Made by a program: the position numbers and the translations under genes. The notes beneath the pieces were generated by a model. That model was not told the origin of the DNA and did not search any database. It worked only from the letters and a program-made list of their open reading frames with translations. From Brachycybe producta (lineage: Eukaryota > Arthropoda > Diplopoda > Playtdesmida > Andrognathidae), in assembly GCA_036925085.1 (NCBI GenBank), contig JAUPFP010000176.1, positions 41,001 to 105,000 of the forward strand: DNA of 64,000 nt. Direction: 5' to 3'. Numbering within the stretch: position 1 is the first letter of the stretch; every line of letters starts with the position of its first letter. Shown piece after piece: positions 36,277 through 44,900 of the stretch.

Positions 36277-36554
36277 AATATTTTTCAATTTTCTTATCGC
36301 TTCTTAAACAATAAACTTGATTTTTAGTTTTTTAATATTTTCTTCTGCTAAAAAAACATTATTTTCCATTCTTTTTTGTGGGATTTTTAAATTTTCATTG
36401 CTGTTTCATTTAGAAATCAACCCTATAATGCAAAATCCGGCTCTCAAAATGCCCGATACGTCAGTCCGCTTCTAGAATTGAAACAGTGAACATGGCCAAT
36501 ATTTGTACAAGTGCATCATTTTGCAAATATAAAGCAAGTTAAATTCAATCGAAA

Positions 36555-36823
36555 TCACTAGAAAACAGTAGAGCTGAGCAAAGCCTTGCCCTTCTTGAAC
36601 GCTTGCTAGCCGCAAAGAACAGAGCATTTTTATATGGCATTTTTTTTACTAAAAACCTCCATATAAGTCGCCATGGCCATCCAATGCTTATTAAAAAAAA
36701 TAAAAGCTAGAACTGATGACATATTTGTGGCCATTCTTTCCAAATATTTTAAGACTATGGAATTCTCTTCCAGCGCTTTGTTTTAGGACGAATTCAATTT
36801 TGATGACAATGTCTAAATCGTGT
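36555..36823 (+). pseudogene. LINE 3' fragment with reverse-transcriptase C-terminal tail
   Basis: The frame around 36716-36810 reads FFPNILRLWNSLPALCF, matching the conserved end of LINE polymerase proteins (FFP-x-x-x-R-x-WNSLP). It is cut at 36823 by the solo LTR; the frame and 3' UTR resume after 37370 and end at about 37461 with GTGTACTGAGTTGAATTGAA, a short-repeat tail. Only the last part of the element survives. Confidence 0.6.
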
Positions 36824-37366
36824 TGTAACAGTGTAGAGCAGGGCTCAGTTCTAGATTCTATTAGTTTGGAGCGGATACCGCGTTACGCTGAGAGTGTAAG
36901 ATTTAGGCCTGAGTTCTAATGTTGTTGGGGTCGTTCCCTTGGGTATTTCCTTTTGGGCGCAGTTGACTGGAAGAGAATAAATGAAGACAGGCAAGACAAA
37001 TACAGATTATCGAGTTGCATGTTTGTTTAGTGCACACAATCATATAAATACGTTAAATAGAGAATAGTTACTACTGTGGCATTGCTTAGCTACCAGACCA
37101 TTGAATGAGTTATTTCATAGTTTCGATATCAAGGAATGGACCCAGAATCTATCGAGTCACGGACCTTTATACCTAAGGCATGTGTACACCTACACAGGTG
37201 TACCCATGCCCAAAAGACCGCATGTCGACGGGTATCCATCCACTAATACTTGATACTTTGGAGGTCTTAGAGAATAATGAAAGGGGCGGAAATGCGGCAC
37301 TTTGGGGTATGAGGAACCCAAAGGCTATGGTAACACAGAGAAATAGAAATACAGGGTGGTGTTTCA
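36824..37366 (-). mobile_element. Solo LTR, related to the 39.9-kb element
   Basis: On the minus strand the order equals the intact LTR: CACCCTGTATTT near the start, ATGGATACCCGTCGA, a promoter palindrome, GGTATAAAG, TTCCTTGATATCGAAAC, ATGAAATAACTCA, GGGAACGACCCCAAC and TGTTACA at the end. It is flanked by the 4-bp duplication GTGT (36820-36823, 37367-37370). It is 543 bp against 560 bp and clearly diverged, so it is older. It keeps one CGG-N3-CCG palindrome (36871-36881). Confidence 0.92.
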
Positions 37367-37370
37367 GTGT

Positions 37371-37461
37371 CTAAAGAACAATCATTTATGATTGTGAATT
37401 ATTCTCTGTGCCACATGGCTCTTGGAGCTGATTGCAGGTGTACTGAGTTGAATTGAATTGA
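37371..37461 (+). pseudogene. LINE 3' UTR and tail, after solo LTR
   Basis: Continuation of the LINE fragment interrupted at 36823, ending in TTGAATTGAATTGAA, a microsatellite-like 3' end typical of several LINE clades. A similar tail word occurs at 6201-6235. Confidence 0.55.
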
Positions 37462-37522
37462 AAAATATTTTTGCTGTATGGGATTCTGGCTTTTATTCAA
37501 AGTCCATCATAAGAAAACAAAA

Positions 37523-37562
<40 letters not shown>

Positions 37563-38239
37563 AAAAAGGAAGAGCTTTTGTGCTACTTCCACATCCATTC
37601 ATTCATTGACTTCATTCCACATACTGACATGGTATAAACGGCATAAAGGATGAAGTGGGTATTTTATACACACATGCCACTTATTTCACATTTTTTTTTC
37701 AGAAAAAAAAATACAATTTATTCCTAGTATATCTATGACCAAATAAAAAAATAAGTTGCAGTGGAAACTTAATCTTATGGCAAAACTTGCAAAATTTTTC
37801 CATTTAGATGTTTCATATATTAGAAAGAAGATCTCAATATTTTGCACTTCATAAAGATGTTTGTCAGCTAGAGAAGAAGAAGAAGAAGAAGAGAAAAAAA
37901 GAGCTCTCAAAATATGGTGAAAACCATTTGCAAGTCATCCACACCACACATTCTATTTTATATATATATATAAATATAATATTATAGATGTGTATTATAT
38001 ATATATATATATATCTTATGTATATTTGTATATAAGAAGAGTCAATAGAAATACAATGTCGAGTGTTGGTGGTTGGTGATGATGATATTGAGGTAAAAAA
38101 AAAAAGCTGAAGTGGGGAAAAGGAGGAAAGAAATCATCACCGATATTAAATTCCGAATGTTTTATTCAAAATCTTGAAAGCAATTCGAACTCTTTTTTAT
38201 ATTTTTATTTTGACAATATTATTGAAATTTTCCGTTGGC

Positions 38240-38300
<61 letters not shown>

Positions 38301-38491
38301 TGAATATGCTATACATGTACTGAGTGCTCAGTTTATAGTAAAACACTTCAATAATGGTAATAAGGCCAGTTCCACACGATGTGTACACTTGTCACTCGTA
38401 CCTTTCAACACAGATTTCAAGATGTTGAAATCTTTGCAAGTGTAAATTCCAGCAAAGAAAAATCTCCAAATAACCCAACAATAGGTGTTTT
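37462..38491. other. No gene seen; CT and TA microsatellites
   Basis: (CT)n at 37531-37558, TA-rich runs at 37960-38013 and a (TA)n of about 60 bp at 38240-38298. 38366-38460 is a repeat fragment shared with 18463-18545. Confidence 0.6.
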
Positions 38492-39655
38492 CTAGAGGTG
38501 GGGACGAATTCTAAATTTTCTCGAATCCGAATCCTAAAAGGTTCTCGAATCCTTTCTATAAGAATCCTATATTATTCATTAAGAAGATGAAATAATATTA
38601 AATGATTTAAATGAAATAATATTAAATACTAAATTATTAATAATAAAAAACACAAGTGTGGCTTCACTCAGGGTCAGGCCACAAGGTGATCCATTGGTGA
38701 CCCGGATTTGTTTGTGAATGGTTCTATTGGACGTCGATGGAGTTAAAACTAATTTTACCGAAGTTTTGAACCTTTGTTGCTCTGCAAAGCAGAGCACAAA
38801 GGGACTATAGGATCGTGCAAAAAGGCTTTGTGTGTGTGTGTGTGTGCTTCTGGGCGTTATTTCTCCAGAACTCGGGAACGGGGCCACCTAGTTTTAAATG
38901 AATCTACACTCTGCAAAGATGCTACCTATTTATTTTCGTAATTTTAAATTAACTGGAACTATTTTTAATCGTTTAATATAAATAATAAAATGAATTTCAA
39001 TCTATTTTTCTTCACCTATAGAAGAAAAGTAGATATAAATTCATTTTATGTTGTGAGTCACATCAGATAACACACTTAACACACTATTGTCATATTCTAA
39101 CCCTCAATCTAAAACAAAAAGACCCCCGGTTTGCCCTCTCTTCCAGTACAATACACGTCATGTGTTATGATTCTCATAGCTTAACATTGTACCAGTACAG
39201 TTAAAAATATAAATTAAATATATTTATGCATATGCTTCTTAATATTCTAGTTTTGTAACAAATTGAACAATAATGTTAATGAATTAAAACTAGAATAGCA
39301 AATTGAGTTAAATAAAAAGTAAAAGAAAAAATTAATAAAAAATAGACAAATAAATTTTAATTAAATAAAAACTAGAAGAGTAAAAGAATTAAATAAAACT
39401 TAGAACAGTAATCTTAATTAATTAAAAACTAGAATAACAAATTGAATTAAATAAAAAGTAAAAGAGATCGTAAATCAGCTATCATATTTTGAATCTCCCC
39501 CCCCCAATACGATGCAACAAAGGTCTATAGGGTTCCTTGAATCCCTTGTTAAGTTTAGGATTCGAAAGATTCGAAAGACGAAAAAAGCGCCAAAATTCGA
39601 GTTTTCGAATCTCGAATATTTTTGAAGACTCGCGGGATTAATGTCCCATCCCTAG
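38492..39655 (-). mobile_element. GGATTCGAGAACC-family element split by a nested insertion
   Basis: The left part (38492-38770) has CTAGAGGTGGGGACGAATTC, GGATTCGAGAACC (complement), TCAGGCCACAAGGTGATCC and GGACGTCGATGGAGTTAAAA. The right part (39524-39655) resumes with TTAGGATTCGAAAGATTCG and ends CGCGGGATTAATGTCCC..CCTAG. The two halves match 19264-19667 once the insert is removed. Confidence 0.75.
38771..39523. mobile_element. Nested ~750-bp element with CCTTTGTTGC ends
   Basis: Termini CCTTTGTTGC and GCAACAAAGG are perfect 10-bp complements. The interior includes a TG microsatellite (38827-38846), GGGCGTTATTTCTCCAG and, near the right end, tandem-like AAACTAGAATAACAAATTGA units (39240-39470). 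It splits the host element. Confidence 0.7.
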
Positions 39656-39859
39656 TTTATTTTCCATGTTGGAACTTGGAACCATAAATGCCAGTACAAA
39701 CGAAGATTCTTTGTTGCGATACATTGTTGCGGGGCTGTTCCAATATAAATGTTGCGGGGCAGAATCGCAACTGACGTCATTCAAACCCGCAACATTGTTC
39801 TGTGTCTAGACACCTATACTAAAGTTTCTCTCTCCACCCTTCTGGCTTTCACCATGTCA
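39656..39859. other. Possible inverted-repeat DNA around the retrotransposon target
   Basis: Has repeated GTTGCGGGGC and AATCGCAACTGACGTCATTC words. Similar AATCGCAACTGACCCGCAAC and CAACATTGTTG words lie at 49870-50060 on the far side of the retrotransposon. Confidence 0.4.
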
Positions 39860-40027
39860 TTATTGTGACACCCTGTATTTCGCCGTTTTGTCCCTCCCCT
39901 AGCCTGGGGGTCTCTGGGGACGTAGGGGACGGATTTCCGCCCCTTCCTTCTCCTGTTGGAGACCCCAAAGCTTCAAGACTCATTCAGGTTCCGGTATCGG
40001 CGGATGGATACCCGTCGATGCACGGTC

Positions 40028-40080
40028 CCCAGGGCATGTGTACCCCTGAAAAGGTGTACACAGGCCCTGGGTATAAAAGA
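40028..40080 (+). promoter_or_regulatory. LTR promoter: 16-bp palindrome abutting TATA box
   Basis: CCCAGGGCATGTGTAC (40028-40043) pairs with 40056-40071 with one mismatch, and TATAAAAGA follows at once (40072-40080). The solo LTR and the 24.4-kb segment keep the same layout with different outer-arm bases. Confidence 0.85.
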
Positions 40081-40208
40081 CCGTGTTTCGATAGTTTCTT
40101 GGTCCATTCTTTGATATCGAAACATGAAATAATTCATCAATGGTCCAGTGGCGAAAGCACGCCACAGTAACTCTTTCTCTGTTGTTCATGTGTTAATGGT
40201 TGGTCATG

Positions 40209-40214
40209 AATAAA
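40209..40214 (+). terminator. LTR polyadenylation signal
   Basis: AATAAA lies about 137 nt downstream of the TATA box, as expected for the end of R. The same signal in the 3' LTR is at 49085-49090. Confidence 0.7.
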
Positions 40215-40342
40215 TAAGTATCGACGAACCTATCATCCGTCTCGCCTGTCTAATGATTCTTTTCAGCTACAGTGACGAAATCAAGAAATATCTACGAGAA
40301 CGACCCCAGCACCAGTAGGACTCAGGTTGTATAACACAAACG

Positions 40343-40382
40343 ATCTCTTAACAACAAGCGGTACCCGCTCGAGTTAAGAGAT
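40343..40382 (+). promoter_or_regulatory. Stem-loop near LTR 3' end
   Basis: Arms ATCTCTTAAC (40343-40352) and GTTAAGAGAT (40373-40382) pair perfectly. Inside sits AGCGG-TAC-CCGCT (40357-40369). It would lie in the U5 part of the RNA near the PBS, where retroelements often have structure for priming or packaging; that role is inferred. Confidence 0.75.
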
Positions 40383-40425
40383 TCTACAACTGAGCCCCGT
40401 AACAAAAGCTCGACATTGTTACATT

Positions 40426-40443
40426 TGGTGGAGGTGCGGGGTA
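40426..40443 (+). other. Primer-binding site
   Basis: TGGTGGAGGTGCGGGGTA begins two bases after the LTR and starts with TGG, the complement of tRNA CCA. I could not match it confidently to a specific tRNA. Confidence 0.75.
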
Positions 40444-41952
40444 CCTCAAAGATATTTCTTCGCTGCTGTGAAGAAGAGAAACGTCCGTCCGTCCAAAAGT
40501 AAACACGCCAATTGCCACGTGTTTTCTTCGTCCGTCCTTTTTGTTTTTCGTTACTTGTGGGAACCACGTGTACGAATTGTTGGGGCCATCCTACTAACCT
40601 AGGGCTCACAAGGGAACAACAATTCCATCCACGTGCTTCTTTGTCTTCGTTCAAGAGACTCGTAATTATCAGACTGTTCGTCAGCCTCCTTTGGCAGAGG
40701 GAAAACTCCGGGACTGCAGCCTGTGAACTACGAATCTCCGTCTTCTGTGTTTTTTTCGTACCTTTTTGTGTATTCCACCACCTCCTGGATCTTTTCCTTT
40801 CGTTACCACGTGGCCCACCTCATTGAGACACCACCATCAACGGAAGGGAGACAACCAAGAACTTTAGAGCCGTCATCATCATTTCTTTGTGCACTGTTCA
40901 TCAAAATAAAGTCGGTAACCGACCCATTCCTTTCTTCTTCTGCCATCTCAGCTACTAAAGAGGAGTCTTTGTTCCTCTTTACGTACTATTAGCCACGTGG
41001 GGTGTATACAAATACATCACTCCGGTAGCTCCGACTGCTCCAAGAAAAGAGGGAGTGGACTTACAAGACTTTATTTCGATTTCGTCACTTCATCATCCTT
41101 TTTGTGCCCAAATAAAGTCGGTAGCCGACAATCTGTTCTCCTTTCTCGAAATCTACACTGCTGGAAAGTGAATCTCTCTTCATTGTGCTATTAGTCACGT
41201 GGAGTGTATCTAATTCACTGCTCCGGTAGCTCCGATTACTCTGAGAGAAGAGGAAACATCGATTTGTAACTTTATTTCCGGTACATTTTCGTTTTCTTGT
41301 GTTCTTCTCAATTGTGCTTCTTCTTGTGCTACAAAAATAAAGTCGGTGACCGACCTCCTGTGTTCTTCTCATCAATCTACACTGCTGAAGACTGAATCTC
41401 TCTCCATTGTGCTATTAGTCACATGGAGTGTATTTAATTCATCACTCCAACAGCTCCGATTGCTCCGAGCAAGGAGGACAGCCGGTAAAAACTTTATTTT
41501 TTTTGTACATCTTTCGTTCTTTCTTCGAAAAACTTCTCATCCACGTGGTCAAATACCATTTACCACGTGGTTTTAGAGGTTATTCACCTCCTTTTTCTGG
41601 GCTTCATTTATTTAAAGTCGGTCTCCAACCAATTTTCTCTTCACTCCGATCACTCCGTGTGCTCCGAAAAGAGAAAAATAACCGGTTACTACTTTTATTC
41701 ATCCTACAAGCCTCTTCTACCCACGTGGTCTTCTTTTCCATCATCCCACGTGGTGTTTCAAGAGGTTATTAACCCTAGAGACTAGATCGGTAGCCGATCA
41801 ACAACATAAATAAAGACTTTTTCTGCAATCCTACACTGGAATCAGATCTGGACCCGAACTCTATCGCACAATCAGTACGATATCATCCCAGATCTGTTCC
41901 CCATCGTTTAGGACTACGAAAAACACACCCACTACCTGGACCATCGACAACA
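40444..41952 (+). promoter_or_regulatory. 1.5-kb leader with tandem units and CACGTG cluster
   Basis: Four diverged units (about 40862-41800) share AATAAAGTCGGTNNCCGAC, CTCCGNNNGCTCCGA, an E-box followed by GGNGTGTAT, and CATTGTGCTATTAGTCAC. Their palindromes start at 40911, 41117 and 41342, with a degenerate one at 41617 and GATCGGTAGCCGATC at 41785. Ten CACGTG sites occur at 40516, 40565, 40630, 40807, 40994, 41196, 41542, 41564, 41723 and 41748, plus one CACATG at 41420. Open frames in the leader overlap these repeats and look incidental. Confidence 0.8.
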
Positions 41953-44900
41953 ATGGCCCAAGCATCCAACCCACAGCTAACACTCAACGGTGGAGAGGGT
42001 TCTAACAACCCTCCTCTCAACCCAGATCCTACTCAACCCTCGCAACCTTCTCAAACTTCTCGTTCTTCGCAAACTTCTACGCAGACGCTGCTACCTAGAC
42101 AAGGCCATCGCATCCTCTCAGGAAGTGATACATCGGACGTGTCCAACGGCAGCCAGGGTGATCATCGCCCAAAGCGGAAGAAGACAAAGACACCAAAGTC
42201 ACCCCAACCAAACCTCTCGCAGCCAGAAAACATGGATCTCTCTGAAATCATCAGGCTTTTGTCCGCCCTGGGAACCCAGCTGACCACTCAGCTGTCTACC
42301 AGTCGCTCTAAGCCAGGATCATCACGGAGTAGACACCCATCTACACCTCGAGAGACCGAACCTCAACGATACTCGAACCCAGAGCCACAAATAGACCACC
42401 ACCGACCAAGCACAAGTTCCTACGAACCACTGCCTGCAAGGAGGACCTATCCAATGACTCCGGGACCTCCGAGGACATCGACAGCTCACCAACCCTACCC
42501 TGAGGCTCGACACCGGGAAGCGGATCGACCGCGTCCCCGACCAATCGAGCCTAGATATTATGACTACACCTCAAGCGGGTCGGACAACGGCGGTGACCGC
42601 CCGAGTCCGCCTCTCGACGACTATGACCGAAACTCCATTTATGCTCCGCAATTTCCTCCTCGAGAGCGCCGCCACAGGGACCAAGGGCCAAACCCCAATG
42701 CCATAGGGCGAGGCCAGGTCCTGGATGGTGTCTATAGGGCACCACCCAGAGTACTTACTGTGGAGGAGCTCAATAAGAAGTATGGAAGCCGCCACCCTGC
42801 CGACTCCGTTAAAAAGTTCGATGGGTTAGGCTCCTTCCGTGCCTTCTTGGAAGAGTTCGAAGAAGTTGCCAATCTGCATCGATGGGATGACCACCACAAG
42901 GAGGACTTCGTAACTACCTGCTTCACCGGATCAGCTCGCTCGTGGCTCAGCAAGCTTCGCTATCGCCACCCTGACTTGACCTGGTCTGAACTCAGGAAGA
43001 GGATGACCTCCGCTTTCGGCAAACCAAACGAACGAACTCTACTGGAAAAACGCTACTGGGAACTACGCCAAAAGGAAGGAGAGAGCACTCAGGCCTTCAT
43101 TTGGAAATTCGCCGAATTAGGGGACAAAATTTACCCTGAACTGTCCGACGAACTCCGAATCAACCAGCTCCGACGCTCGCTCCATCCGACGATCCAAGAC
43201 GCAGTGGACTCCGCCCCAACACATTCGTTCAGCTCCTTCAAAGAAGCTGTACTAAGAATGGAAGCGATCCTCTACTCCAAGGATAAGTGGCCCCTAGCTC
43301 CGGAAGCAGTAGATGGCCTTCCAGAGAGTAAGTCAACTAAACCCGATGGGGAGCAACGTGCGGTGACCGCACCAGCTCCTCGAGACAACCGACCTAGACA
43401 ACCGAATGCGAGAAGATCCTACACTGCCCCACAACCTAAATCAGGGGGTCCACAAGCTCCAATAAGCTCGGCCCCTGGCCCTCGCCGCGATGCGCCGGTA
43501 ACGACCATCGACAAGAGCAAGGCCACCTGTTATCAATGTGGACAACTAGGACACTTCTCCCGCGAATGCAAGCAACCAAAAAGGAATTTGGAAGTGAAAC
43601 AGTATGGAGGAATCGTTGAACACCCAGGGGAGGACCTGGCTGAGACTGATATTATCAGCGAGGATGGTATCGAATATGCCCTCATCAGTTTGGGAGGACA
43701 ACTTCGTAAAATCGCCCTCGAAGCTCCGCCACCAACTCCTGTTGTAGAAGACACCATCGACGATTCCGAAGACTACTTACCCATCGCAGTCATCAGCCCA
43801 TCCGCTCATCCCAAGCTGGAACCCTGGACTACCATAGACCTGGGCCTCTGGAATGAGATAATGGAAGCTTTCGACTCCGCCAATTCCAATTTCGGTTGCC
43901 GAGAAGACAGGACAGTTATGATCATCACACCTGGAGGCAAAGCTCCCAAAAAGGGGCGAGCCTGTTGCCGAACCATGATGCAGGATCTGTATCAGAAACT
44001 AGCAGCCAGCTGTGATGTGAAAGAACTTGGGGCCCACGACGCTAGTCTCAACAGCCCTCGGATATTGGTCTCCATCAATGGCCGAGAAATCCGGATGCTG
44101 GTAGATACAGGAGCCCATAGCAGTGTCCTCTCCGAATGCATCGCGAACGAACATGACCTCAGAATCGAACCCATGCCAAGAGCTCCAATGATTGAAGGAG
44201 TAGGAGGTGCCACCATCAACATAGTGGGCCAAGTCAATGCTACAGTGGAAGTTGGTGCAAAACGTGCCCAAGGACCACTGTATGTCATCGAAGGACACCG
44301 AGAAGCCATCTTAGGTCGTGACCTAGGAAAAGCTCTTCACCTCAGTGTCTCCATGACCACAGACAAGGTCTATTGTGAGGATGACCTCTTCAACTCCGTT
44401 CTCCGTCGCCAATGTGTGGAAGCCTATGTGGGAAGTGCCCTTCAGGAACAACCACCGTCTGACAACGACAGCAATCTATTGGAACTTAAGTGTACACAGC
44501 GGATCGAGCAACACCTAGTAGTGTTGAGCCACACCCGACTTAATGGAGGAGGAATCGCCCTAGTGGAGGTTGAAGCCTCAAAGATTTTGAAAGAAAGTGA
44601 CTTCTTCGTCATCGTACCGGATGAAAAACTCAAGGCCGACCGAGGAATTTTCGTGGCCCCTGGTCTTATGCAAGGCCAGAACGAAGCCACCTTCAGAATC
44701 AAGGTCTTCAACACCAACAGGACGCCAGCCACCCTCCAAAAAGGCGAAGTATTGGCTCACATACAGTATGACTATGACTGGGAGGTTGTAGCGGACACCG
44801 CTACCATCCCAGAGCAATCAGTGTCGGTGACCGATCCTGAAAAATTGGAAGACCATGTTCCGGTGCGGGAACCGCTCCGAAAAGGTGGTTCAGAAACGCA

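Larger units (their letters stand above)
39864..40423 (+). repeat. 5' LTR (560 bp)
   Basis: Begins TGTGACACCC and ends GTTACA, with imperfect TGTGACA/TGTTACA inverted ends. It contains a promoter palindrome, TATA box, AATAAA and a 40-nt hairpin. Length and sequence match the 3' LTR at 48740. The 101-codon frame inside it is a by-product of the LTR. Confidence 0.97.

Noticed and set aside
39865-40170. 101-codon frame, repeated identically at 48741-49046
   Set aside because: Lies wholly in the LTR, over promoter and R region; the identity reflects LTR identity, not a protein gene.
40512-41785. Overlapping leader frames of 65-114 codons
   Set aside because: They cross the tandem regulatory units, change frame between units and have no domain; more likely incidental upstream frames.
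42520-42532. GCGG-ATCGA-CCGC as another member of the palindrome family
   Set aside because: The spacer is 5, not 3; left out of the count.
43992-44309. Minus-strand frames inside gag-pro and ORF2 (many of 60-110 codons)
   Set aside because: Shadows of the real plus-strand frame; no domain of their own.
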